Below, piece after piece: positions 25,654-34,028 of a stretch of 64,000 bases of DNA (the first letter of the stretch is position 1; every line of letters begins with the position of its first letter). The notes under the pieces are model-generated. The model ran no database searches and had not been told where the DNA came from. It saw only the letters and a list, made by a program, of their open reading frames with translations. The position numbers and the translations under genes are program-made. This stretch comes from JAQWQB01 sp047636995 (lineage in GTDB: Bacteria; Bacteroidota; Bacteroidia; Flavobacteriales_D; Sanyastnellaceae). The DNA is taken from contig JBLIGQ010000005.1 of NCBI GenBank assembly GCA_047636995.1, positions 54,608-118,607 on the forward strand, given 5' to 3'.

Positions 25654-27105
25654 TTATCCTCGTTTTTCTCGGCCAGATAATAACGACCGAATATCTACAA
25701 TGCGCAATAACCCTACTGCAATAGCTAGTGCTAATCCGATGAGAGGATAACTCAGAACCTTAAACTCAATGTGCATAGGAATTATTGTGATGAAATATGA
25801 AAGTGTTCCATATAAGGCAAGGAACAGTGCAATAGTGTACCAGACTTTCGGACGTAATCGAACAATTCTATACCGGTAACACAAAAATGCCTGAGTTGAT
25901 GTCACTGCTATTTGGGTCACAAGACTTGCAATCGCTGACCCCCAAGCTTGATAAGTTGGAATCAATAAAAGGTTAAGCGAAATGTTCAAGGCGACGGCGC
26001 AAATAGCAATCGTGTTCAAAGATTTCAAATTACCATTCGCCGTTAAAAGGGTTCCCCATAAATACGTGAGCAGCATGAACGCGAAAGAAATCATGAGTGT
26101 CACAAAAACAGGAATAGTCTCTTGAATCTCGTTCTCGTATATAATACTCAAAAGAAACCCAGGGAAAAGAGCACAGAGCCCAACCAAAATTGAGCTTCCG
26201 GCAATCATAAGCCTGAACGCATTACCTGCTAACAGAGAAACGTCTTCTTTCGCTTTTAAGGCGCGCGAAAATAGAGGAAGAAGAAGGGTGGCGAAAAGAA
26301 AACCGAGCAAGTTAGAGGCTTCGAAAATACGGTACCCCTTTGCGTATATTCCCGCGAAGAAATCTCCGCGAGGAAGCATCCGCTCAAGCATAATCGAGTC
26401 AGTCTTGTAATAAACCATCGTGAGCAAAAACAACAAGGCATATGGAAGACTCTGCTTTAGAATGGAGCGCTGTACCTTGAAGTTCCATTTAATCTTGATT
26501 TTTCCGATTTTAGAAATCAAAAAGAACAAGGCAAAAAGAAGGGTGATCCCATAAGCCACAGTTTGTCCTTTGACCAGCCAATTGATATCGAAATAGTGCT
26601 CTTCCCTATAATAATACAACAAGCCCCCCAATCCAATCAAGAGCAACCCGCGGTCAAGAATAGAAATGATCGCGTCTTTTCGGAACATTAAAAGTCCGCC
26701 TAAATTCGCTCTGAAGTACAATAAGGTTACCGCAAGAGTTTGATTGATTCCAAGCCAAATGAGTAAGGTGATGTCTTCTCCGTGATAGCCTAGGATAAGC
26801 GCTAAAACAAAGAGCAAAAGCATGTACCCCGCAAAGAGAAACAGCCGCAAGCCAGCAATGTGTTCCAAGTGTTTTACAACTACGTTTTTACTTTGAGAGA
26901 CGGTCCTAGAGGTGTAGTTGTTGATTCCTAGATCTAGGAAAATATTAATAAGGAAGGTTAAACTGATCAATGCACTGTAATTCCCAAAGACCTCAGCGCC
27001 AACTCTATTCTGTATTTCAGCCTCTACCAAAAGCAGGTAGCAAGGCTTAATCAAGAGATTGAGCAGCATTAAAAGCGTAAGATTCGAAAGAAATGTTCGT
27101 TGCAT
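25654..27105 (-). CDS. Wzx-type polysaccharide flippase
   Basis: A 483-residue protein with about 12-14 hydrophobic helices spread over its whole length. It has a MOP-superfamily (oligosaccharidyl-lipid flippase) pattern, including an early VFGNYSALISLTFLINIFLD stretch. It would flip lipid-linked repeat units for O-antigen or capsule synthesis. It is the first gene of the minus-strand flippase/chain-length/ligase set and diverges from a glycosyltransferase. A near-consensus TAACTTTC at 27132-27125 could be its -7 element. Confidence 0.85.
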   Translation of the reverse strand: MQRTFLSNLTLLMLLNLLIKPCYLLLVEAEIQNRVGAEVFGNYSALISLTFLINIFLDLGINNYTSRTVSQSKNVVVKHLEHIAGLRLFLFAGYMLLLFVLALILGYHGEDITLLIWLGINQTLAVTLLYFRANLGGLLMFRKDAIISILDRGLLLIGLGGLLYYYREEHYFDINWLVKGQTVAYGITLLFALFFLISKIGKIKIKWNFKVQRSILKQSLPYALLFLLTMVYYKTDSIMLERMLPRGDFFAGIYAKGYRIFEASNLLGFLFATLLLPLFSRALKAKEDVSLLAGNAFRLMIAGSSILVGLCALFPGFLLSIIYENEIQETIPVFVTLMISFAFMLLTYLWGTLLTANGNLKSLNTIAICAVALNISLNLLLIPTYQAWGSAIASLVTQIAVTSTQAFLCYRYRIVRLRPKVWYTIALFLALYGTLSYFITIIPMHIEFKVLSYPLIGLALAIAVGLLRIVDIRSLLSGREKRG

Positions 27106-27165
27106 ATGGCTCTGTAGAACGGCGGAAAGTTAGTTATTCCTCAAGAGTTGACGCATCAAATCCCG

Positions 27166-27173
27166 TATCTTCG
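27166..27173 (+). promoter_or_regulatory. -7-like element TATCTTCG before the glycosyltransferase
   Basis: TATCTTCG (one base off TAnnTTTG, and identical to the tRNA-Leu element) lies directly before ATGCGGAAAATG. A TTG at 27148-27150 is 15 bases upstream. If it is used, the transcript would start near 27180 with almost no leader. Confidence 0.45.
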
Positions 27174-27182
27174 ATGCGGAAA

Positions 27183-28319
27183 ATGACAAAGATTGCTGTT
27201 AATACACGCCTGTTGCGCAAAAACCGCTTGGAAGGAATCGGATGGTTCACCTGGGAAACACTCCAGAGAATCACCCGTTTGCATCCAGAAGTTGAATTCC
27301 ATTTCTTCTTCGATGGACAGCCTGACCCGAGTTTTGTTCTCGCCACGAATGTGAAAACTCATGTTCTCTTTCCCCCTGCAAGACACATTTTGCTTTTTCA
27401 GTTCTGGTTTGATGTAGCCGTGAGGAAACGCCTAAAGAAAATTGGAGCCGACCTGTTTTTGAGTCAAGATGGCTATGCGTCTCTCACCACAGAAGTGCCC
27501 CAGTTGATCGTGATTCATGATTTGAATTTTATCCACTATCCTGAATGGCTTCCTGAAAAAGTAGCCAAATGGTTGCAAGAAAAATTTCCGCACTATGCAA
27601 AAGCGGCTGCGCGAATTGCAACCGTTTCGAGTTACAGTAAAAACGACATTCACACGACTTTCGGGATTGATAAAGCACAGATTGATGTAGTTTACAATGG
27701 TGTCGCTGCTGGTTTTTCGCCCTTGTTAGAGTCAGGTAAAATGCAGATGAGATTGCGCTACTCAGAAGGGAATCCCTATTTTGTCTATGTAGGTTCACTG
27801 CATGCTAGAAAGAATATTAAACGAATGCTGCAGGCTTTCGATCAGTTTAAATCTAAATCAGAATCTACTTTGAAAATGCTTTTAATCGGTGAGCCGATGT
27901 GGTCAGGAAGTGACATTGAAAAGGTGCATTCAGAGATGAAATGGAAAGAGGATGTTCTTTTCTTAGGGCGAAAGGAGTTAAAGGAACTTCAGCAGATTGT
28001 TGGTGGTGCCTTGGCTATGGTGTTTGTCCCGCTCTTCGAAGGATTCGGTATCCCAGCGCTTGAAAGCATGGCGAGCGGTGTTCCGCTGCTTGTCTCAAAT
28101 AATACATCGCTTCCAGAAGTTGTTGGAGATGCAGCTTTGCAAGTGAATGCAGAGGATGTAAAAGAAATTTCAGAAGGAATGCTTGCCCTCTTCGAAAATG
28201 AGCAGCTTCGCGAAGTCCTCATTCAAAAGGGTATTGAACAAGCTAAGTTGTTTTCATGGGACATAACGGCATCAAAACTTTGGGAATCAATAGAACAGGT
28301 TCTTCATCAAAAGCATTGA
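27183..28319 (+). CDS. Family 1/4-type glycosyltransferase
   Basis: A 378-residue GT-B glycosyltransferase beginning MTKIAVNTRLLRKNRLEGIG, with IGWFTWET as the acceptor-side loop. In the C-terminal half FVYVGSLHARKNIKRMLQAF binds the nucleotide sugar, and FEGFGIPALESMASGVPLL carries the E-x7-E motif. It would add a sugar to a surface polysaccharide, matching the divergent flippase/polymerase genes. The frame is open from 27093, but a promoter-like element at 27166 makes starts before 27174 unlikely. ATG 27183 gives the family N-terminus, and 27174 remains possible. rnhB begins one base after its stop. Confidence 0.88.
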   Translation: MTKIAVNTRLLRKNRLEGIGWFTWETLQRITRLHPEVEFHFFFDGQPDPSFVLATNVKTHVLFPPARHILLFQFWFDVAVRKRLKKIGADLFLSQDGYASLTTEVPQLIVIHDLNFIHYPEWLPEKVAKWLQEKFPHYAKAAARIATVSSYSKNDIHTTFGIDKAQIDVVYNGVAAGFSPLLESGKMQMRLRYSEGNPYFVYVGSLHARKNIKRMLQAFDQFKSKSESTLKMLLIGEPMWSGSDIEKVHSEMKWKEDVLFLGRKELKELQQIVGGALAMVFVPLFEGFGIPALESMASGVPLLVSNNTSLPEVVGDAALQVNAEDVKEISEGMLALFENEQLREVLIQKGIEQAKLFSWDITASKLWESIEQVLHQKH

Positions 28320-28320
28320 A

Positions 28321-28905
28321 ATGGCATTGAAACGCTTTCTGTACAAAGGGGTTCTAGAAGCGGGTTGTGATGAAGCCGGACGTGGATGTTTGTCTGGACC
28401 TGTTGTAGCAGGAGCAGTTATCTTGCAAACAGGCAAAGGCATTGCGGGGTTAAATGATTCCAAAAAGCTTTCTGAAGCAATGCGAAATGAACTCCGTCCT
28501 GTAATAGAACAGAATGCACTTGCATGGGGTATTGGTGTGGTAAGCTGCACAGAGATTGATGAAATCAACATCCTTCAAGCATCGTTCTTGGCCATGCACA
28601 GAGCAGTAATGAATCTTGGCGTTTTGCCAGAACACCTGCTGATTGATGGAAATCGTTTTCGCCCTTTCGATGGCATTGACCATACTTGTTTAATCAAAGG
28701 AGATCAGAAGTTTCAATCTATTGCCGCCGCAAGTATTCTAGCCAAGACTTTTCGAGATGATCTTATGCAAGGTTTACATGCTGAATTTCCAGCTTATAAT
28801 TGGGCGAAAAATAAAGGTTATCCGACTGTAGCTCATAGAGAAGCAATCCAATCCTGCGGAACCACACCCCATCATAGGATGTCTTTCCAACTGCTTCCTA
28901 AATAG
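28321..28905 (+). CDS. rnhB: Ribonuclease HII
   Basis: A 194-residue enzyme that cuts RNA in RNA-DNA hybrids and at single ribonucleotides in DNA. The active-site pair Asp17-Glu18 lies in EAGCDEAGRGCLSGPVVAGA, and later acidic residues occur around LLIDGNRF and AAASILAKTFRDD. It starts one base after the glycosyltransferase stop, so it is probably co-transcribed. Length is normal. Confidence 0.95.
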   Translation: MALKRFLYKGVLEAGCDEAGRGCLSGPVVAGAVILQTGKGIAGLNDSKKLSEAMRNELRPVIEQNALAWGIGVVSCTEIDEINILQASFLAMHRAVMNLGVLPEHLLIDGNRFRPFDGIDHTCLIKGDQKFQSIAAASILAKTFRDDLMQGLHAEFPAYNWAKNKGYPTVAHREAIQSCGTTPHHRMSFQLLPK

Positions 28906-28913
28906 CTGAAAAT

Positions 28914-28929
28914 GTTCTTTAAAAAGAAC
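28914..28929. terminator. Small inverted repeat after rnhB
   Basis: GTTCTTT, AA, AAAGAAC is a perfect 7-bp inverted repeat 9 bases after the rnhB stop. It is A/T-rich and has no following T-run on the plus strand, so terminator function is doubtful. Confidence 0.35.
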
Positions 28930-28942
28930 TAAAAGCACCCCT

Positions 28943-28971
28943 AATGTTAATTAAATGTTAACTAAAGGTTA
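28943..28971. promoter_or_regulatory. Three 7-bp direct repeats with an 11-bp period (Pho-box-like)
   Basis: AATGTTA at 28943, AATGTTA at 28954 and AAGGTTA at 28965 start exactly 11 bases apart. On the minus strand they read TAACCTT, TAACATT, TAACATT with 4-base spacers. Seven-base direct repeats every 11 bp is the geometry bound by tandem PhoB/PhoP-type response regulators, and TTAACA-like half-sites are the Bacillus and cyanobacterial Pho pattern. The site is 152 bases upstream of the giant secreted-protein gene and 38 bases after rnhB. Its orientation is opposite to the copies before the phosphate transporter. Confidence 0.55.
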
Positions 28972-29062
28972 CCAGTGCGCCCTGATTTTCGCGGTGGGCC
29001 TTGCGTTCGTTTATCGAATTATTAAGGATGCCTGTAGGCGTAAATATGCACTTTAGTCTTAG

Positions 29063-29070
29063 TAATTTTG
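29063..29070 (+). promoter_or_regulatory. -7 element TAATTTTG for the secreted lamin-tail protein gene
   Basis: TAATTTTG matches TAnnTTTG exactly and lies 53 bases upstream of the ATG at 29123. It is 92 bases downstream of the direct-repeat array at 28943-28971. Confidence 0.6.
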
Positions 29071-29122
29071 TTTTTCATACCAGAGTATTAAAAGACTATA
29101 TCTAAACCAAAACCATAGTACT

Positions 29123-32100
29123 ATGAGACAACAAATCATGCGTGCTTTCGGATTTCTAACTTTGATCTTAGCTACATTCAGTGGTTCAGCACAAATTTGG
29201 TCTGAAAGTTTCGAAACAGACGGCGAAGGAGTGGCTTACACCTCTTCAAACACCTTTAATGACGGGGTGAACGATCACTTCGCTAGAACCGATGGTTCAA
29301 ACATCGGAATCGTTGGTGGAGCCTACACTGGCGCTAACGGAACATTCTTCTGGGCTGGTGAAGACCTGGATGACAATGGAGGTGACCTTTCAGCTGAAAA
29401 GACACTAACATTCGCGGCTATTGACGTAACAGGTGTTACAGCGCTCGAGGTAAGAGGTTTATTTGCAACTGGAAATCCTGGCGATGGTTGGGATGACAAC
29501 GATTTTGTGAACGTAGAATACAACTTAGATGGTGCCGGATGGACAACCGCTATGTACTTTACGGGACTCGCTGTTGGAACAAACTCTGGGCTAGGTTTCG
29601 ATTCAGATAATTCTGGATTAGGAGACGTAGCACTTACAGTTGCATTCACTCAATTCTCTGCTGCTATTCCTGGATCAGGAACAACACTAGAAATCAGAAT
29701 TATTGCTCAAGCTAACTCGGCAAGTGAAGAATTTGCTTTTGACTTCATTGGAGTTTACGATGCAAACGTAGTAGTTCCAGGTTGTACAGACGCTGGAGCG
29801 TGTAACTACAATCCAAGTGCAACAACAGATGACGGTTCTTGTGATTTTTCTTGTGTAGGATGCACAGACGCGGGAGCTTGTAACTATGACATCACTGCAA
29901 CCATTGATAGTGGTATGTGTGATTTCTCATGTACTGGATGCACAGATGTTGGAGCTTGTAATTTTGATTTGGCCGCTACAATTGATGACGGAAGTTGTTT
30001 TTCTATAGGTGATCCTTGTGATGACTTTGATCCTGCTACTTCTGGAGATGCAATAGATGGAACTTGCACTTGCACAGGAATGACCGTGCCAACATTTGAT
30101 CTTGTAATCAACGAGATTCACTACAACCCAGGTCCATTTCCTTTGTTCGATGACCTAGACTATGAGTTTATTGAGATTTACAACAATGATGTTGTTGCCG
30201 TAGATCTTGAAGGCTACACAATGGGTGGTGTTGTATTCACTTTCCCTGTAGGAGCTTCTATTAACCCTGGAGAATACATCCTGGTTGCAATTAACGCCGC
30301 TTTCTACACAGGAAATGGTTACCAAGTATTTGAAATGACTTCAGGTGGACTAGGTAACAGTGGCGAAACAGTTTCTCTTTTTGATGCTGGCGCAAACCTC
30401 GTTGACCAAGTTGCTTATGATGATTCTGCTCCTTGGGCAGTATCTGCTGATGGACAGGGTCCAACTTTGGAGCTTAACGCACCAGGACTTGACAATAATG
30501 AAGGTGTGAATTGGCACGCGTCATGTGGCTACGCTGGTACACCGGGTGCTGTTAACACAATAATCCCTTGTATTGGTACAACGACTACCATTTTTACTGT
30601 ACAGTCCAATATTGATGTGGACGGAGGTTCTCAGAGCCAAGGGGCTGTAGTTGAAGTAAACGGAATTGTTACTGCTGTTTATGCAGCAAGCAACCTTTAT
30701 ACGGTCCAAGACGGAATCGGAGCTTTTTCTGGAATCTGGGCTGAGGGTGCAGGTGTTGCAGTTGGTGATGATGTGAATGTAACTGGATTGGTTATTGAGA
30801 GCAATGGCTTGACGTTACTTTCAGGTGCAACAGCTATAATTAACTCTTCTGCAAATGCACTTCCAGCAGCAGAGGCGGTTACTACAATTGATGCTGCACA
30901 AGAGCAATGGGAAGGAGTGCTGCTGACCATTACTGGAGATGTTTCTACTGCTGATTTAGGTTTTGGTGAATTCGGAATTGATGACGGAACAGGTGAGTTA
31001 GCTGTAGATGACCTCGGTATACTACTTGCACCACTTACAGCTCCAGATACTTACACATTGACCGGTCCATTGAACTTCTCTTTTGGAGTATACAAATTGG
31101 AGCCAAGAGATGCTGCTGATGTTCAGAAATGGGGATGTACAGATATTACTTTCCCTAACTATGACGCAGACGCAGTAATTGATGATGGTTCTTGTGGAGT
31201 TGTTCTTGGATGTACAGATTTTGGTGCTGATAACTATGATCCAGCAGCTACTGTTGATGATGGTTCTTGTCAATACTTTGGTTGTACTGATGTTGCTGCA
31301 TTGAACTTTGATGCTGTCGCAAACGTTGACGATGGTTCATGTTACTTCACTTTGCCTAACCTGGTGATCAATGAGATTCACTACAATCCATGTACAGGTC
31401 AAGGAGCAGATACTGATTTCGAATTCGTTGAAATCTACAATGCTGACGCAGGTGTTGCAAACTTAGAAGGCTTGCTTTTCACTGCAGGTTTTGAATTTGC
31501 ATTCCCAATGGGAGCTACTATGGCTGCTGGTGAATACATCATCATTGCTGTGAATGCGGCTTCATATACTGGAAACGGATACCAAGTATTCGAAATGACT
31601 TCTGGAGGTGTGAATAACAGTGGTGAGCTAGTGCAACTTTCTGATAATTTCGCTAACGTAATTGATGAAGTTACTTATGGAATAGGAGGCGCATGGCCTT
31701 CAACAGCAAATGGCTCTTGTCCTTCTCTTGAGTTAATTAATCCTTCTCTAGACAATGCTGATCCAGCAAACTGGCAAGCTTCGTACGTAGCGAATGGAAC
31801 TCCAGGTGCTATGAATTCTGAAGCGCCACTTTCAACAAGCTACACGATTTCTGAAATTCAGTCTGATGTAGATGTTGACGGTGATTCTAACAAAGCAGGT
31901 GAATTGGTAACTACTTCAGGTATCGTAACTGCAGTTTACACACCTTCCAACCTTTATACAATCCAAGACGGTACTGGAGCTTTCTCTGGAATCTGGGTTG
32001 AAGGTTCTGGTGTTGCACTTGGAGATGAATTGGATGTGACTGGTATTGTAACTGAGTCATTCGGACTTACAATCCTTACTTCTTCTTCTTCTGTGGTGCT

Positions 32101-33334
32101 TACAAGTGGTAACCCACTTCCTGTTGCTGAAGCATTGAGTACTCTTGACATTAATCAAGAACAATGGGAAGGTGTACTGATCTTGATCTTCGGACAAGTT
32201 TCTAACTCTGACATTGGATTTGGGGAATGGGTACTTGACGATGGATCTGGTGCTGGTTATGTAGATGATCTTGGTATTGCACTTACGCCAGTGGACCTAG
32301 GTGTCACTTATGAAGTAACTGGACCGAGTTACTACTCTTTCGGGAACTGGAAAATTGAGCCACGTGATTTGAACGATGCGAAACGTTACGGTTGTACTGA
32401 TAACACATTCCCTAACTATGATCCACTTGCAGTGGTTGATGATGGGTCTTGTGCGAACGTACTTGGTTGTACTGATCCTTCTGCAGATAATTATAATCCT
32501 GCGGCTACACTTGATGATGGAACATGCGTATTTAGCGGTTGTACTGATCCTGCTGCATTGAACTACAATGCATTAGCTACTATTGATGATGGTTCTTGCT
32601 ACTTCACATTGCCAAACTTGGTAATCAATGAAATCAACTACAACCCATGTGTGGTTCAAGGGGATGATCTTGATTTTGAATATGTAGAGATCTACAACGC
32701 TGAAGCAACAACAGTTGATCTTTCGGGATTCACTTTCAATGCTGGATTTACATTCACATTCCCTGATGGAGCCTCAATGGCTGCAGGTGAATACATCCTT
32801 GTTGCAACAAACGCTGCTACTTATAGTGGAAACGGTTACCAAGTATTCGAAATGGAATTTGGAAACTTGAGCAACACTGGTGCTACTATTGCACTAGAAG
32901 ACGGATTCGGAAACGTAATCGATACAGTGACTTACTCAGATTCAAATCCGTGGCCTTTCGCGCCAGATGGATCGTGTGTATCACTTGAATTGATTGATCC
33001 TTCACTAGATAACACTGACCCAGCTAACTGGCAAGGTTCTTTTGTTCTTTACGGAACACCAGGAGCAATGAACTCAGCGCTAATCGCTGGTTGTACTGAC
33101 CCAACAGCATGTAACTATGATGCTGCTGCAACACAAGATGATGGTTCATGTGACTCAATATCTTGTCAAGGATGTACGTACCCATCTGCTGATAACTATG
33201 ACGCAGGAGCTACTGAGGATGATGGTAGCTGCATCTTTACCAACTCTTGTCCAGAAGATCTGAACGGAGACGGTGTAATTAACGCAACGGATCTTCTTCA
33301 ATTCCTAGGAGCTTTCGGATCTAACTGTCTATAA
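29123..33334 (+). CDS. Giant secreted protein with three lamin-tail domains and Cys-rich repeats
   Basis: A 1403-residue protein. A signal peptide of about 24 residues (ending FSGSAQ) is followed by a beta-sandwich-like domain (25-218). Eleven short repeats of the form GCTDxxAxNYxxxATxDDGSC occur (first at 220), grouped 3-3-3-2. Between groups are lamin-tail domains beginning LVINEIHYNP near 328, 748 and 1167. The first two are each followed by an OB-like domain (SNIDVDGGSQSQGAVVEVNG type). The C-terminus (1376-1403) is dockerin-like, with DLNGDGVINATDLLQFLGAF, and is not a recognisable T9SS sorting domain. Lamin-tail domains often accompany secreted nucleases and phosphatases, but no catalytic domain is seen. 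An adhesive or structural surface role is possible. Confidence 0.85.
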   Translation: MRQQIMRAFGFLTLILATFSGSAQIWSESFETDGEGVAYTSSNTFNDGVNDHFARTDGSNIGIVGGAYTGANGTFFWAGEDLDDNGGDLSAEKTLTFAAIDVTGVTALEVRGLFATGNPGDGWDDNDFVNVEYNLDGAGWTTAMYFTGLAVGTNSGLGFDSDNSGLGDVALTVAFTQFSAAIPGSGTTLEIRIIAQANSASEEFAFDFIGVYDANVVVPGCTDAGACNYNPSATTDDGSCDFSCVGCTDAGACNYDITATIDSGMCDFSCTGCTDVGACNFDLAATIDDGSCFSIGDPCDDFDPATSGDAIDGTCTCTGMTVPTFDLVINEIHYNPGPFPLFDDLDYEFIEIYNNDVVAVDLEGYTMGGVVFTFPVGASINPGEYILVAINAAFYTGNGYQVFEMTSGGLGNSGETVSLFDAGANLVDQVAYDDSAPWAVSADGQGPTLELNAPGLDNNEGVNWHASCGYAGTPGAVNTIIPCIGTTTTIFTVQSNIDVDGGSQSQGAVVEVNGIVTAVYAASNLYTVQDGIGAFSGIWAEGAGVAVGDDVNVTGLVIESNGLTLLSGATAIINSSANALPAAEAVTTIDAAQEQWEGVLLTITGDVSTADLGFGEFGIDDGTGELAVDDLGILLAPLTAPDTYTLTGPLNFSFGVYKLEPRDAADVQKWGCTDITFPNYDADAVIDDGSCGVVLGCTDFGADNYDPAATVDDGSCQYFGCTDVAALNFDAVANVDDGSCYFTLPNLVINEIHYNPCTGQGADTDFEFVEIYNADAGVANLEGLLFTAGFEFAFPMGATMAAGEYIIIAVNAASYTGNGYQVFEMTSGGVNNSGELVQLSDNFANVIDEVTYGIGGAWPSTANGSCPSLELINPSLDNADPANWQASYVANGTPGAMNSEAPLSTSYTISEIQSDVDVDGDSNKAGELVTTSGIVTAVYTPSNLYTIQDGTGAFSGIWVEGSGVALGDELDVTGIVTESFGLTILTSSSSVVLTSGNPLPVAEALSTLDINQEQWEGVLILIFGQVSNSDIGFGEWVLDDGSGAGYVDDLGIALTPVDLGVTYEVTGPSYYSFGNWKIEPRDLNDAKRYGCTDNTFPNYDPLAVVDDGSCANVLGCTDPSADNYNPAATLDDGTCVFSGCTDPAALNYNALATIDDGSCYFTLPNLVINEINYNPCVVQGDDLDFEYVEIYNAEATTVDLSGFTFNAGFTFTFPDGASMAAGEYILVATNAATYSGNGYQVFEMEFGNLSNTGATIALEDGFGNVIDTVTYSDSNPWPFAPDGSCVSLELIDPSLDNTDPANWQGSFVLYGTPGAMNSALIAGCTDPTACNYDAAATQDDGSCDSISCQGCTYPSADNYDAGATEDDGSCIFTNSCPEDLNGDGVINATDLLQFLGAFGSNCL
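30104..33084 (+). repeat. Long internal super-repeat, period about 1.26 kb
   Basis: Within the secreted-protein gene, the module lamin-tail + OB-like + three Cys-rich repeats starts at 30104 and again at 31364. A third, partial copy (lamin-tail only) starts at 32621. The periods are 1260 and 1257 bases, 420 and 419 residues. Near-identical DNA marks each copy, for example the TACCAAGTATT segment coding GNGYQVFEM. This implies duplication of the whole module. Confidence 0.85.
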
Positions 33335-33347
33335 GACCTTTATAAAT

Positions 33348-33387
33348 AAAAAAAGGGTTGTCTCATTTGAGACAACCCTTTTTTTTT
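33348..33387. terminator. Strong bidirectional intrinsic terminator
   Basis: AGGGTTGTCTCA (33354-33365) pairs perfectly with TGAGACAACCCT (33368-33379) around a 2-base centre. It is flanked by an A-run (33348-33354) and a T-run (33379-33387). It sits between the convergent secreted-protein gene and the MORN gene and can serve both strands. Confidence 0.95.
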
Positions 33388-33407
33388 ATTCCTCACTAAA
33401 GGAAGAT

Positions 33408-33824
33408 CTATTTTTTACTAGCAGATAGGAGTTCGTTATTGGCGTAGCTCAAAGCATAGGTGGTGTCAAAATGTTCAGACCGAACAATCCATTCACCCGT
33501 TTTCTTCCCTTTATCATATCGAGCGCTAGACAATACGTTGCCCTTGTGATCCCAACTTTGCCACAATCCGTCTGGTTTGTTCGCATTATAAAACCCCGTC
33601 AATGTCAGCTTGCCTGAGTTGTCATAAAAGAAGACTCCCTGATCAAGTTTGCCTTCTTCGAAATGATAAAGGGCTTTTGATTGACCGTTGTCATGGTAGG
33701 TCCTGTAATAGCCAGAGTAAAGACGCCCGTCTTCCGTAAACATTTCATCGCCAATCTTTTTGAATTCCTGACAATCAGCGCTATAACCTCCTAAAACCAA
33801 TAAAATCAACAGTACTTCCCTCAT
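33408..33824 (-). CDS. Secreted MORN-repeat (YwqK-like) protein
   Basis: A 138-residue protein with a signal peptide (about 1-18, ending SADCQ). At least four MORN_2-type repeats cover residues 35-120, with the pattern GYYRTYHDNGQSKALYHFEE, GVFFYDNSGKLTLTGFYN and DGLWQSWDHKGNVLSSARYD. Such proteins are often auto-annotated as YwqK-family antitoxins, but no toxin gene lies nearby. In Bacteroidota they are widespread envelope proteins of unknown role. A terminator is shared with the convergent giant-protein gene. Confidence 0.75.
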   Translation of the reverse strand: MREVLLILLVLGGYSADCQEFKKIGDEMFTEDGRLYSGYYRTYHDNGQSKALYHFEEGKLDQGVFFYDNSGKLTLTGFYNANKPDGLWQSWDHKGNVLSSARYDKGKKTGEWIVRSEHFDTTYALSYANNELLSASKK

Positions 33825-33862
33825 AATTTCTTCTCTTCAATAATACTAAGGTAATGAATTAT

Positions 33863-33880
33863 TAACATTCAGGTAACATT
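33863..33880 (+). promoter_or_regulatory. TAACATT direct repeat, 11-bp period (Pho-box-like, distal)
   Basis: TAACATT at 33863-33869 and 33874-33880 are identical heptamers separated by CAGG, so the period is 11 bp. The site lies about 150 bases upstream of the Na/phosphate cotransporter start and 39 bases upstream of the divergent MORN gene start. Confidence 0.55.
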
Positions 33881-33959
33881 AGGGCTACCTAAAAGCTTGT
33901 TTATCAGATTTTACGGTGATTTCACTGAAAAGGATACCTGCCCCTTTTGGATTAATGCT

Positions 33960-33995
33960 TAACATTAGATTAATATTGACCGTCCCTTACATTCA
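33960..33995 (+). promoter_or_regulatory. Proximal Pho-box-like repeat plus -7-like TACATTCA
   Basis: TAACATT (33960-33966), spacer AGAT and TAATATT (33971-33977) again have an 11-bp period. Ten bases further is TACATTCA (33988-33995), a weak -7. A pho box ending about 10 bases before the -10 hexamer, with no -35, is the known layout of PhoB-activated promoters. The downstream gene at 34029 is a phosphate transporter. Confidence 0.55.
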
Positions 33996-34028
33996 CATGT
34001 AGTTCGTCATTTTGTGCCTTTCTAATTC

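Noticed and set aside
29780..33245. CRISPR-like or tandem DNA array suggested by the short Cys repeats
   Set aside because: The repeats are protein-coding, irregularly spaced, in frame and vary by codon. They are domain repeats of one secreted protein.
33408..33824. YwqK-family 'antitoxin' reading of the MORN gene
   Set aside because: MORN_2 repeats are often labelled this way by automatic pipelines, but no toxin gene lies beside it and the protein has a signal peptide, so a toxin-antitoxin system is not supported.
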